In this document: piece by piece, positions 8,860-17,086 of the stretch
Numbering within the stretch: the stretch's first letter is position 1
Layout: every line of letters begins with the position of its first letter
Assembly (NCBI RefSeq): GCF_030056795.1
Contig: NZ_JASHKQ010000005.1
Coordinates: 124,001-188,000, forward strand
Length of the DNA stretch: 64,000 nucleotides
Reading direction: 5' to 3'
From: Rhodococcus sp. IEGM 1381
Lineage (GTDB): Bacteria > Actinomycetota > Actinomycetes > Mycobacteriales > Mycobacteriaceae
Translations under genes and position numbers: made by a program
Notes under the pieces: generated by a model
The model's database searches: none
What the model was told of the DNA's origin: nothing
The model's input: only the letters and a program-made list of their open reading frames with translations

Positions 8860-9744
8860 TCAGTGGGAGCGGCGGGTGCCCTTGGTCAGCCTGCGACCGA
8901 CTACTGCAACCGAAGCCACCGTCAAGCACAGCGCGAACGCGGGAGCGCCGGCCGACCACAGCTTTCCGATGGCGGCGTCGCCTGCTCCGCGGGTGATCAT
9001 CGAACCCCACTCGGGGGTGGGCGGCGGCAGACCGACACCGAGGAAGCCGAGCGCTGCGGTGAGGATGATCGTCATGCCGAACACGACTGACGCGTTCTGC
9101 AGCGCAGGGACCGACGAGTTCGGCAGCACGTGTCGGAACACCAGTTGTGTCTCGGACAATCCAGCCTGACGGGCCGCGTCGAGATACGCGTCGCCGCGCA
9201 CGCGCAGTACTTCGGTACGGACGAGCCTGGCCTGAATCGGCGCGAGAATGATCGAGAGCGTGAAGATCATGGTGATCGACGACGTTCCGAAGAACGACAC
9301 GACAACCAAGGCGACGATCACCGTGGGAACGGCTTCGAGCAGGTCGAGGAAGCGCGCGGCGCCGCGGGCCAGGAAGCCGCCGAGTCCGCGTCCCGCCTCG
9401 TTCATTCCGATGGTGAGTCCGATCAGAATTCCCGCCACCGTTGCGGCAACCGTGACGGCGAGAGCGATCGTCACGTCGATGCGGGCACCGGCGATGGTGC
9501 GTGAGAACACGTCGAGTCCGTTGGAGTCGGTACCGAGAAGAAACTCGGAATCCGGTGACAGAGACGGTGCGCCGACGACCTTCGTCGGATCGAACGGCAC
9601 GATCCACGGCCCGATCAGGGTGATCAGCAGAATCACGGCCAGCGGAACGAAGAGCGCTATAGTGCCGACCGAGACCGCTCTCCGTGTCGGCGGCTTCACA
9701 CTTCGAGTATCGGACTCGACTTTCTTCGGTACCAGAGCAACCAT
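8860..9744 (-). CDS. ABC importer permease, DppC/OppC type
   Basis: This inner-membrane permease of the peptide-type importer has about six hydrophobic helices and a binding-protein-dependent transport loop around 'EVLRVRGDAYLDAARQAGLSETQLVFRHVLPN', the coupling helix that contacts the ATPase. The N-terminus before the first helix carries the usual OppC extension. The ATG at 9744 (MVALVPKK) is preferred over an upstream in-frame codon because it overlaps the stop of the OppB-type gene as TGATG, the coupling seen through this operon. The resulting protein is 294 residues, normal for the family. Confidence 0.92.
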   Translation of the reverse strand: MVALVPKKVESDTRSVKPPTRRAVSVGTIALFVPLAVILLITLIGPWIVPFDPTKVVGAPSLSPDSEFLLGTDSNGLDVFSRTIAGARIDVTIALAVTVAATVAGILIGLTIGMNEAGRGLGGFLARGAARFLDLLEAVPTVIVALVVVSFFGTSSITMIFTLSIILAPIQARLVRTEVLRVRGDAYLDAARQAGLSETQLVFRHVLPNSSVPALQNASVVFGMTIILTAALGFLGVGLPPPTPEWGSMITRGAGDAAIGKLWSAGAPAFALCLTVASVAVVGRRLTKGTRRSH

Positions 9745-10787
9745 CAGGAACCACCTCCTGCTCGGCCCGGCTTGCGCCGAGGGTCGAGCAACATGTTGAC
9801 GAGATCGACACACAGGAACACGATCAGCGAAATTGCAGCGACGACGAGCAAGAATCCCTGCAGCGCAATCAGATCCGTCGCCGCGACAGCCTCGACGGCG
9901 TAACGGCCCATGCCGCCGAGTCCGAACAGGGTCTCGAGAATGACCGCACCGCCGAGAAGAGAACCGAAGACCATGCCGAACAACGCCACGGTCGGCGGCA
10001 ATGCTCGCCGGTACGCACTTGCATAGATGTACTTGCGGGCCGAACCGGTGGCGATCTTGAACATCGTCGGTTGCGCGGTGAGGCTCGAATCGAGCGCTGT
10101 CAGAAGCTGCTTGAGCAGAATCGGGGTGACCGAGAGCACCAGCACAGCAATCGGCAGGAGCAGGTGCGAGATCATCGAGGACACCACCACGGTGTCGCCC
10201 CGCAGAATCGCGTCGAGCAGCGGGAACGAGGTGAGCGGCTCGGGTTCGGTCAATCCCGCCCGCACTCGGCCGGTAGGGGCGGGAACCACCTGCAGCGTGG
10301 CGTAGAACAGGAAGATTCCGACCACGCCGACGACGAATTCCGGAACGGCACCGGCTGCTTGGGCGTAGCCGCGAACAGCACGCGCAGCAATGGATCTGGG
10401 CCAGGCAACCACTACTGCCGAAAGCAGCAAGGTGATCGCTAGGAGAAAGAAGAACGCAATTCCTGCGAGTTCGAGCGTGCCCGGGAGCCGGTCGGCGATA
10501 TCGGTTGTCACCGGCCTACCGGTCATGATCGCGTTGCCGAGGTCGAAGTGCAGTAGGTCGCCCAGATACGACATCAACTGAGACCACAGACTGCCGTCGA
10601 GACCGAGCTCGGCCTTCGTCGCCAGATAGTCGGCCTCGGTGGCTTCGGGGCCGACCACTTCGCGGGCCGGGTCGCCAGGGATGGCGCGTACCAGGAAGAA
10701 CGCGGCGACCGCAAAGACCAACAGATGCAGCGGTAGGACGGCCACTCGGCCGAGCCACCACCGTTGACGTCCGAGAAATGTCTTCAT
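9744..10787 (-). CDS. ABC importer permease, DppB/OppB type
   Basis: The 347-residue membrane protein starts with a short cytoplasmic segment and a first helix ('LPLHLLVFAVAAFFLVRAIPGDPA'), the characteristic OppB N-terminus with the PGDP motif. It has a coupling loop near 'KYIYASAYRRALPPTVALFGMVFGSLLGGAVILE'. It pairs with the OppC-type permease directly downstream. Its start overlaps the stop of the ATPase gene by 4 bp, so ATPase, OppB and OppC are coupled in a single transcript. Confidence 0.92.
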   Translation of the reverse strand: MKTFLGRQRWWLGRVAVLPLHLLVFAVAAFFLVRAIPGDPAREVVGPEATEADYLATKAELGLDGSLWSQLMSYLGDLLHFDLGNAIMTGRPVTTDIADRLPGTLELAGIAFFFLLAITLLLSAVVVAWPRSIAARAVRGYAQAAGAVPEFVVGVVGIFLFYATLQVVPAPTGRVRAGLTEPEPLTSFPLLDAILRGDTVVVSSMISHLLLPIAVLVLSVTPILLKQLLTALDSSLTAQPTMFKIATGSARKYIYASAYRRALPPTVALFGMVFGSLLGGAVILETLFGLGGMGRYAVEAVAATDLIALQGFLLVVAAISLIVFLCVDLVNMLLDPRRKPGRAGGGS

Positions 10788-11611
10788 CGCGCAGCCGCCA
10801 CGGCGAGTTGCTCGACCGCTTCGTCACCGCGGTACGCGTCGAGCAGTTCGGCCGTGTACGGGTCCTGTGGTCGCTCGACCACATCGTCGGTGCTGCCCTG
10901 CTCGACGATGACTCCGTTCCGCATGACGACAAGGTCGCGGGCGATGAACGCCGTCGCGGGGAGCCCGTGCGAGACGAAGACCAGTCCGCATTCCGATTCG
11001 ATGCAGTACCGACGAAGCATGTTCAAGATCGCGCCCTGAACCGAGACGTCCAACGCGGACACCACCTCGTCGCACAGCAATATCCGGGGCCGAACGACCA
11101 ACGCCCGCGCTATCGAAAAACGCTGCCGTTGACCTCCCGAGACCTCCGGGGGATATCGGTCCGCCATCGAGGGGTGGATTTCGAGGGACTCCAATGTCTC
11201 GTCTACTCGTGCGTCAGCGGCCTTGTTGTCCAACCCGAGAAGCCGGAGGGCAGGTAGTCGCACCGCATCACGCAATGTTCGGCGTGGATCGAAGGACGAT
11301 GTCGTGTCCTGCGCGACATACTGCACCTTCGACCTGAATTCACGCCTGCCTGCCTTCGAGGACAGCACCCCGTTCAGTTCGGCTCCGTTGTATCGCACCG
11401 AACCCGTCGTGGGCGAGAGCAGCCCGCACATCATCCGAACCAATGTCGACTTGCCGGACCCCGACTCACCGACGATTCCGATAGCCGAACTCGACGTGAT
11501 CGTCATGTCGATGTCATCGACGGCCGGTGTGCTGGATCCCGTGCGATCGAAAGTCTTGCCCAGGTGTTCGACGTCGATCTCGGCGTACGCAGTGCGCGAG
11601 TTGCCACTCAT
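10784..11611 (-). CDS. ABC importer ATP-binding protein (DppF/OppF-like, single ATPase)
   Basis: This 275-residue nucleotide-binding subunit has Walker [10 protein letters not shown] (48-56), Q-loop 'VQYVAQD', signature VSGGQRQR, Walker B 'ILLCDE' and the H-loop 'VFVSHG'. The start at 11611 is set by GGAGG five bases upstream; a longer frame reaching 11863 has no ribosome site and covers the control region. It is the first gene of the leftward importer operon. Oddly, no second (DppD-type) ATPase is encoded nearby, although these importers normally use two different ATPases or one fused protein. It may act as a homodimer or borrow a partner. Confidence 0.9.
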   Translation of the reverse strand: MSGNSRTAYAEIDVEHLGKTFDRTGSSTPAVDDIDMTITSSSAIGIVGESGSGKSTLVRMMCGLLSPTTGSVRYNGAELNGVLSSKAGRREFRSKVQYVAQDTTSSFDPRRTLRDAVRLPALRLLGLDNKAADARVDETLESLEIHPSMADRYPPEVSGGQRQRFSIARALVVRPRILLCDEVVSALDVSVQGAILNMLRRYCIESECGLVFVSHGLPATAFIARDLVVMRNGVIVEQGSTDDVVERPQDPYTAELLDAYRGDEAVEQLAVAAAR

Positions 11612-11696
11612 CAAGATCCTCCAAGCCGGTTGTCTCCAGCAGATCTGCTGCTTGTTCGCACAGCTTTCTCGACACGCATTACTGAAAACGACCTCC

Positions 11697-11718
11697 GGCG
11701 TAACTGAAGTATTACGCC
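11697..11718. promoter_or_regulatory. Operator-like dyad 1, GGCGTAA-N8-TTACGCC
   Basis: The perfect inverted repeat GGCGTAA (11697-11703), spacer of eight, TTACGCC (11712-11718) extends by one more pairing base on each side (C/G). It lies 86 bp upstream of the leftward ATPase gene start. The same arms and the same spacing recur at 11849-11870, which argues for a protein-binding site rather than chance. Confidence 0.6.
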
Positions 11719-11848
11719 GCACAAATCCACTGGTCAGAGCCCCTCGAACTTTATTAACGCCGGGGTGACGTAAGTCTCGACCACCCCTCGCGCCGGCGTC
11801 GAGCGGCGTTATCGGAACCGACAAACCGCTCGAGCAGGAGTTGCTTGC

Positions 11849-11870
11849 GGCGTAATAACTCATTTACGCC
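11849..11870. promoter_or_regulatory. Operator-like dyad 2, GGCGTAA-N8-TTACGCC
   Basis: This is the second copy of the dyad, GGCGTAA (11849-11855) and TTACGCC (11864-11870), again with an eight-base spacer of different sequence. It lies 82 bp upstream of the rightward leader ORF, almost symmetrical to dyad 1 with respect to the two divergent operons. The spacer sequence differs but the arms are identical, as expected for a dimeric repressor or activator site. Confidence 0.6.
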
Positions 11871-11952
11871 TGCGCCACGTTGGGTAATGCCGCTGCAGCA
11901 GGCTTCGTTCATGAGCAACCGATGAGTTGCCCACCGTCACGAGAGGATTGGC

Positions 11953-12033
11953 ATGAACGAGCACGCTTCCGCCGACCGCGTCGAGCCGACGCAGTTGTTT
12001 ACCGATCGGCTCCACTCGGGCGTTGCCCGATGA
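11953..12033 (+). CDS. Short leader ORF (26 codons) coupled to monooxygenase 5
   Basis: A 26-codon ORF starts at ATG 11953 with GAGAGGA six bases upstream, a much better ribosome site than any in front of the monooxygenase itself. It ends at TGA 12031-12033, overlapping the monooxygenase start codons (ATGATG at 12030). The peptide is hydrophilic, has no cysteine, and ends in LFTDRLHSGVAR. Position and overlap suggest a leader peptide that sets translation of the downstream gene, possibly as an attenuator. It has some resemblance to short RLH-containing leader peptides found before sulfur-metabolism genes in actinobacteria, but that is recollection, not a search. Confidence 0.5.
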   Translation: MNEHASADRVEPTQLFTDRLHSGVAR

Positions 12034-13322
12034 TGCACCTCGGATGGTTCTTCACCACGGGATTCGGAGTCTACGGCTGGAACCAACCGTGGTCGGGCAA
12101 CGTGGCGTCGGACATCGGTCGACCCGATCTGTTCGTCGACGCGGCAAAGAGCCTCGAGCGCGCCGGATTCGACTACATCATGCTCGAGGATTCCTCGGTG
12201 TTGTCCGACGTATATCGCGGAACGTTCGAGAGCTCGGTTCGACGCGGGACCACCGTGCGTTTCGACCCGATGCCACTCGTTCCATTGATGGCCGACGCCA
12301 CCGAACGTATCGGCATCATCGCCACCGTCGCAACGACGTTCTACCCACCGTTTCTCGCCGCACGATTGATGTCGACACTCGATCATGTGACCAAGGGCCG
12401 CGTCGGAATCAACCTCGTCACCGCGAGCGCCGACGGAGCCGCGCAGAACTACGGACTGCCCAAGCAGATCGAGCACGATCTCAGATACGAGATGGCAGAC
12501 GAATGGGTCGACGTCGTATCGCAGCTGTGGGAGTCCTGGGACGAGGATGCTCTTGTCCTCGACCCGCAGTCCGGTGTGTTCGCCGATCACGAGAAGATCC
12601 ACAAGATCGACTTCGAGGGAAAGTACTACGCCTCGCGTGGCCCCTTGAACGTTCCGCGCGGACCCCAAGGGCGGCCGGTGATCTGCCAGGCCGGAGGCTC
12701 CCCTGCCGGCCGCGCATTCGGTGCCAAGCATGCGGACACCATCATCGCCAACGTTCGCGGACTCGACGCGATGAAGGAATACCGCGAGGACATCAGCCGC
12801 CGACTGGTCGAGTACGGGCGCAAGCCGGACGACGTCAAAGTGCTGTTCCTGGTCAGCCCCATCATGGCGGACACCGATGAGGAAGCCATCGTCAAGCGCG
12901 ATCGCATGCGCGAAGTTCAGAAGAACAACATCGATGGAGTACTCGCCGCGATGTCGTATCTCAGCAGCACCGATTTCTCACAATTCGACATCGACGCACC
13001 GGTTCCCGATCTGACCCAGTACAACGGCCACAAGAGCACGCTCGAAGACATGGCCAAATCGGGCAAGACGCTGCGCGAGATCATCGCGAACTATCCGACC
13101 GTCGAATCGATGGAACTCGTCGGAACAGCCGAGACCGTCGCGGAGAAAATGGACGAGGCAATGGAGTTCGTCGGCGGCGACGGATTCCTCATCGCGTCCC
13201 CCGTCACCCGAAAAGTGATCTCCGAGATCAGTGACGGTCTCGCTCCCGCATTGCGCCGACGCGGAGCAATACGCGACGGCTACTCCCGAACCACGTTCCG
13301 CGAGAACCTTGCCGCCTTCTGA
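12030..13322 (+). CDS. NtaA/DmoA/DszA-family FMN-dependent monooxygenase (paralogue 5)
   Basis: This is the fifth luciferase-like monooxygenase and the only one of them on the plus strand. The 430-residue protein begins MMHLGWFFTTGFG and carries GRVGINLVTA (123-132), a modified DGAAQNYG, RGPLN, PVICQAGGSPAGR and GGDGFLIASP near the end. A longer in-frame N-terminus exists but precedes the conserved family start, so translation is placed at 12030, coupled to the leader ORF. It heads a rightward operon with two flavin reductases and RibBA. This gene organisation strongly supports two-component oxygenase function; the substrate is unknown. Confidence 0.92.
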   Translation: MMHLGWFFTTGFGVYGWNQPWSGNVASDIGRPDLFVDAAKSLERAGFDYIMLEDSSVLSDVYRGTFESSVRRGTTVRFDPMPLVPLMADATERIGIIATVATTFYPPFLAARLMSTLDHVTKGRVGINLVTASADGAAQNYGLPKQIEHDLRYEMADEWVDVVSQLWESWDEDALVLDPQSGVFADHEKIHKIDFEGKYYASRGPLNVPRGPQGRPVICQAGGSPAGRAFGAKHADTIIANVRGLDAMKEYREDISRRLVEYGRKPDDVKVLFLVSPIMADTDEEAIVKRDRMREVQKNNIDGVLAAMSYLSSTDFSQFDIDAPVPDLTQYNGHKSTLEDMAKSGKTLREIIANYPTVESMELVGTAETVAEKMDEAMEFVGGDGFLIASPVTRKVISEISDGLAPALRRRGAIRDGYSRTTFRENLAAF

Positions 13323-13480
13323 CGTGGTGGCGTTGTGATCGCCGGGGTGCCGTAGCACCGCAGTACAGACCAGTGAAACAGCCGCTGGGAGCGGCGCAAT
13401 GGTTCCGCAACGATGGAGTCTCCGAACCGTCACGCACATCGTGTTGGCTGGTGTCGTCGCCTCGAAGAAAAGGTCAATGA

Positions 13481-13987
13481 ATGAAAATCACTGTAGTAGC
13501 AGGCAATCCGAAACCCGAGTCGCGCACCCTCGATGCAGCGCGTGTTCTCGCCACCGCACTGACGGGTGAGCCCGGCAATACCGTCGACGTGATCACCCTC
13601 GGGGCCGGGCTGCTCGGCTGGGGCGATGCTGCAGTGGCGGCCGCTGTCGAATCCGTCGCCTCCTCGGATCTCGTCGTTTTCGCCAGTCCGACGTTCAAGG
13701 CGACATACACCGGAGTACTCAAGCTGTTCCTCGATCAGTTCGCCGGCGATACGGGATTGAAGAATGTCGTCGCCGTTCCACTCATGCTCGGTGCCGGTCC
13801 GGCGCACGCCATGGCACCGGACCTGTTTCTCAAGCACGTTCTCGTGGAACTCGGCGCCGTCACTCCGGCGCCCGGCCTCTACCTCATCGATTCCACCTAC
13901 ACCACCGATTCCCGGATCACCGACTACGTAACTCGCTGGGGCGATGCACTTCTCGCCGCTGCCCGAACCCGAACGGAAGCATCATGA
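13481..13987 (+). CDS. NAD(P)H-dependent FMN reductase (flavodoxin-fold, SsuE-like)
   Basis: The 168-residue protein has a flavodoxin-like N-terminus (MKITVVAGNPKPESRTL), whose GNPxPxSxT loop is the FMN-phosphate site of the SsuE/MsuE reductases. It also has 'VFASPTFKATYTGVLKLFLDQ', the conserved YxGxLKxFLD block. It would reduce free FMN with NADPH and hand FMNH2 to the monooxygenases. AAGG eight bases upstream supports the start. Its stop overlaps the next gene's ATG (13984), so the two reductases are co-translated. A 158-bp gap separates it from paralogue 5. Confidence 0.92.
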   Translation: MKITVVAGNPKPESRTLDAARVLATALTGEPGNTVDVITLGAGLLGWGDAAVAAAVESVASSDLVVFASPTFKATYTGVLKLFLDQFAGDTGLKNVVAVPLMLGAGPAHAMAPDLFLKHVLVELGAVTPAPGLYLIDSTYTTDSRITDYVTRWGDALLAAARTRTEAS

Positions 13988-14481
13988 CCCTGAGCACCAC
14001 AAGCCTCGACCAGTCCGTTCTACGAAACGCGTTCGGGCAGTTTCCCAGCGGCGTCGTCGCCCTCTGCGCCGAGATCGACGGGGTACAGGTCGGTATGGCT
14101 GCGAGCAGCTTCGTCGCGGTGTCGATCGATCCACCTCTTGTCGCCTTCTGCGTACAGGACACCTCGACCACGTGGCCCAAGTTTGCGGCAGCCACTCGCA
14201 TCGGCATCAGCGTGCTCGGTGAACTGCACGACGTCGCCGCGCGAACCCTCGCGGCGAAGACCGGCAACCGCTTCGAGGGATTGACCACGACGACGACCGA
14301 CGACGGAGCAGTCTTCATCGACGGTGCGAGCATGTGGCTCGACGCCACGGTCACCGAGCAGATCACTGCCGGTGACCACGACATCGTGCTGATGCGGATC
14401 AACGAGCTGGAGATCAAGGACGGCATCGCACCGATAGTGTTCCACGGCAGCAAGTTCCGACGTCTCGCTGTGGATCTGTGA
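13984..14481 (+). CDS. Flavin reductase family protein (HpaC/RutF-like split barrel)
   Basis: The 165-residue protein has the flavin-reductase-like FMN-binding split-barrel pattern: 'FGQFPSGVVALCAEIDGVQVGMAASSFVAVSIDPPLV', then 'GISVLGELHD' and a C-terminal 'PIVFHGSKFRRL'. This family (HpaC, DszD, NtaB) supplies reduced flavin to two-component oxygenases, including members of the NtaA/DszA group next door. It overlaps the FMN reductase before it and RibBA after it, so a second, unrelated reductase is made from the same mRNA. Two reductase types may differ in flavin or pyridine nucleotide preference. Confidence 0.93.
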   Translation: MTLSTTSLDQSVLRNAFGQFPSGVVALCAEIDGVQVGMAASSFVAVSIDPPLVAFCVQDTSTTWPKFAAATRIGISVLGELHDVAARTLAAKTGNRFEGLTTTTTDDGAVFIDGASMWLDATVTEQITAGDHDIVLMRINELEIKDGIAPIVFHGSKFRRLAVDL

Positions 14482-15707
14482 TGAGTGCCGTCGAACACGC
14501 CCTCGATGCACTTCGAGCCGGAAAGCCGGTGTTCGTCACCGACTCGGCCGATCGCGAGAACGAGGGCGACGTCATCCTCGCGGCCGACCGCGTCACTCCG
14601 GCCTGGACGGCATGGACCGTCCGCAACACATCGGGTCTGCTGTGCGCTCCGATGAGTGACGCGCGCGCGGACGCCCTGGAGCTGCCGCCGATGGTGGCGA
14701 ACAATCAGGACCCGAAGAAGACCGCATACACCGTCACTGTCGATGCGGCCGTGGGCATCACCACCGGCATCAGCGCTGCGGATCGCGCCAGGACCCTGCA
14801 GGTCTTGGCCGATCCGGGTTCCGTCGCCACCGACATCATCCGTCCCGGCCACGTCCTACCGCTCCGGGCACGCCCCGGTGGTGTCCTCGAGCGGCCGGGT
14901 CATACCGAAGCAGCCGTCGACCTGTGCGCGCTCGCCGGGCTTCCCGCGGTGGGTGTGATCGCCGAGCTCGTCGCCGACGACGGTTCGATGATGCAGTTCC
15001 ACGAGATCGAACGCCTCGGCTCTCGCATGCATCTGCCGGTACTGACCATCGAGGAACTGATCGCTTATCGCCGGCTTGTCGATCCCGCGCCGGTGGCCGT
15101 ACCCGCTCGTGTGGAACGAATCGTGGAGACCGTTCTCACGACACCGCACGGCGAGTTCCGGATGTTCGGATACCTCGACCTCGAGACCGGCGCCGAGCAC
15201 GTGGCGCTCGTCTCGGGAGATGTCCGCAACGACGCCATGGTTCGCGTTCACTCGGAGTGTCTGACCGGCGAATCGTTCCTGTCGCAGCGATGCGAGTGCG
15301 GCCCGCAACTCACCACCGCTCTCGAGCGAATCGCCACCGAAGGTGGCGTACTGGTCTACCTTCGCGGTCACGAAGGTCGCGGAATCGGATTGCTGAAGAA
15401 GCTTGCCGCATACCGACTTCAGGACGAGGGATTCGACACCGTGCAGGCCAACCTCGAACTCGACGAACCGGCCGACGGGCGTGAGTACGGCGGTGCCGCA
15501 GCTATTTTGAAGGATTTGCGTCTGACCACGGTTCGTTTGTTGACCAACAATCCCGACAAGATTCGCGGCCTGGAAGCTCACGGCGTCGACGTCAGTTCAC
15601 GGTTGCCGATCATCGTGGGTGCGGCGCAGGCGAACATCCACTACCTCGAAACCAAGCGCGCTCACATGGGCCACTTGTTGCCTCACAGCGCGGTTCAGGG
15701 TTGGTGA
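14481..15707 (+). CDS. ribBA: Bifunctional 3,4-dihydroxy-2-butanone 4-phosphate synthase / GTP cyclohydrolase II
   Basis: The N-terminal half is DHBP synthase (RibB), with DRENEGD (24-30), RPGHVLPLRARPGG and GHTEAAVDL (140-148). The C-terminal half is GTP cyclohydrolase II (RibA), with the zinc triad Cys250, Cys261 and Cys263 and the GHEGRGIGL loop. It catalyses both entry steps of riboflavin synthesis. ATG 14481 overlaps the upstream stop; a GTG one codon earlier is possible. The other rib genes are absent, so this is probably an extra copy that raises flavin supply for the monooxygenase operon rather than the housekeeping riboflavin cluster. Confidence 0.94.
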   Translation: MSAVEHALDALRAGKPVFVTDSADRENEGDVILAADRVTPAWTAWTVRNTSGLLCAPMSDARADALELPPMVANNQDPKKTAYTVTVDAAVGITTGISAADRARTLQVLADPGSVATDIIRPGHVLPLRARPGGVLERPGHTEAAVDLCALAGLPAVGVIAELVADDGSMMQFHEIERLGSRMHLPVLTIEELIAYRRLVDPAPVAVPARVERIVETVLTTPHGEFRMFGYLDLETGAEHVALVSGDVRNDAMVRVHSECLTGESFLSQRCECGPQLTTALERIATEGGVLVYLRGHEGRGIGLLKKLAAYRLQDEGFDTVQANLELDEPADGREYGGAAAILKDLRLTTVRLLTNNPDKIRGLEAHGVDVSSRLPIIVGAAQANIHYLETKRAHMGHLLPHSAVQGW

Positions 15708-15729
15708 ACGGCGAGCGATCGAAGCCCCG

Positions 15730-16986
15730 CTATGGCGCGAGCAAAGCCAACGGAATCACCGCAATACCGTCCTGTCGACGGTAAGCGTGAGGACCCGTCG
15801 TCACTACGATCGCGTCCCTCATTCGACTGCCTGCTGTGCTCCGAAGCCACTTCAGATGTCGGACATCGTGGTCCGTGATATCAGGCGAGACCTTCACCTC
15901 GATGCCGATGAACGATCCGTCGCCTTGCTCGACGATCAGATCTACTTCGGCGGTCCTGCCACGGAAGTGAAACAGCCTCGCCTCGTTCGCTTGCGAGTAC
16001 ACCTCGAGGCTTTGCGTCACGAACGACTCGAAAAGGTGCCCCAACCTGACGCCCGCCGAGCCGCCGGGCGTCAGCAGTGACTCAGCTGTCACGCCGAGCA
16101 ATCGGGCGGCCAGGGCTGGGTCAACCAGATGATGCTTCGGTGCCTTGGCCAGCTTCCCCAACGAATTGTTCTGCGGCAACCATGCTTCTACGTCATGCAG
16201 CATGCGCAGGCGACTGAGCACATCGCGATAGTTGATCGATGTTTGACGGGTTGGCTTGTGGGTCGCACCCGGCGTTGCCGCGTCCCTGATCGACTCCCAG
16301 GATGCTGTGGTCGACGTGGCTGCCGCGTATGCAGTCATCCAGGCACGAAGGGATTCCGGACGTCGAACCACGTGGCCCTGCTCCGGAAAGTCGTGTTCGA
16401 TGATCGCGTGCAGGTAGCCGTCCAAAGCTGCGCGATTTGCGCGACCAGCGAGACGACGGATGCCAGGGAAGCCGGAGACCAACACTTCTTCGATGTAGTC
16501 GCCGAGCATGGTCTCGGTCGAACCCGAAATAGTCACCTGCCGGGGCGACAGCAAGTCCTTCATAGATACAGCCGAGACCGACGGCCGACGTTCGGCGAAG
16601 CTCAAAGGCCACATTCGTACGCGGACAATTCGGCCTGCACCGGAGTGGACGACAGCGTCGGAAGGCGGCGCGCTTCCCGTCAGCAGAAACTGCCCACCCG
16701 ACGCATCATCGTCGACTGCTCTGCGAACCAGATCCCATGAAGGCGGGAATCGTTGCCATTCATCGATCAGCATCGGTCGCGCCGATCTCGCGAGCAGATC
16801 TGGGTCCGCAGAAATCAGCTGCCGATCCACCGCGTTGTCGAGCTCGAGAACCGACTTCGCACGGCGGGTGGCGGTCGCGGTCTTACCTACGCCCTTTGCA
16901 CCGTCGAGATTGATCGCGGCTAGGTGAGGGAGGAGGTCATCGAGCTCCTCGTCCACAATTCGCGGGAGGTACATGGCACCGGACAC
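15730..16986 (-). CDS. AAA-type ATPase with DUF4143 domain
   Basis: The 418-residue protein has an N-terminal P-loop ATPase (Walker A GAKGVGKT, 29-36; 'MLIDEWQRFP' Walker B-like) and a C-terminal DUF4143 region ending in 'AEVDLIVEQGDGSFIGIEVKVS', an archaeo-eukaryotic PD-(D/E)XK-like nuclease-fold motif (E-V-D...E-V-K). Proteins of this type are widespread, mobile and of unclear function. It is a single gene converging on the ribBA operon, and its upstream region (16990-17090) is clearly AT-rich, consistent with horizontal arrival. Start is GTG 16986 or ATG 16974. Confidence 0.88.
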   Translation of the reverse strand: MSGAMYLPRIVDEELDDLLPHLAAINLDGAKGVGKTATATRRAKSVLELDNAVDRQLISADPDLLARSARPMLIDEWQRFPPSWDLVRRAVDDDASGGQFLLTGSAPPSDAVVHSGAGRIVRVRMWPLSFAERRPSVSAVSMKDLLSPRQVTISGSTETMLGDYIEEVLVSGFPGIRRLAGRANRAALDGYLHAIIEHDFPEQGHVVRRPESLRAWMTAYAAATSTTASWESIRDAATPGATHKPTRQTSINYRDVLSRLRMLHDVEAWLPQNNSLGKLAKAPKHHLVDPALAARLLGVTAESLLTPGGSAGVRLGHLFESFVTQSLEVYSQANEARLFHFRGRTAEVDLIVEQGDGSFIGIEVKVSPDITDHDVRHLKWLRSTAGSRMRDAIVVTTGPHAYRRQDGIAVIPLALLAP

Positions 16987-17086
16987 AGGGCTATCATACA
17001 GATTTGCACTTCTCTATCATCCATTTTTCACATGGCCTACTGGACATATTCTCCATAGCCAAAACCAGCGGTTCGATCTCAATGCC

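Larger units (their letters stand above)
11612..11952. promoter_or_regulatory. Divergent control region between ABC operon and rightward monooxygenase operon
   Basis: This 341-bp non-coding stretch separates the leftward importer ATPase start (11611) from the rightward leader ORF (11953). It is AT-richer than its flanks and contains two identical-spacing dyads (annotated separately) plus degenerate half sites between them: TTAACGCC at 11754-11761 and GACGTAA at 11767-11773. Both operons are probably controlled from here by one regulator, which is not encoded next to it. Confidence 0.6.

Noticed and set aside
11612..11863. N-terminal extension of the importer ATPase gene
   Set aside because: It would cover the control region with the two dyads and lacks family similarity; GGAGG precedes the internal ATG at 11611.
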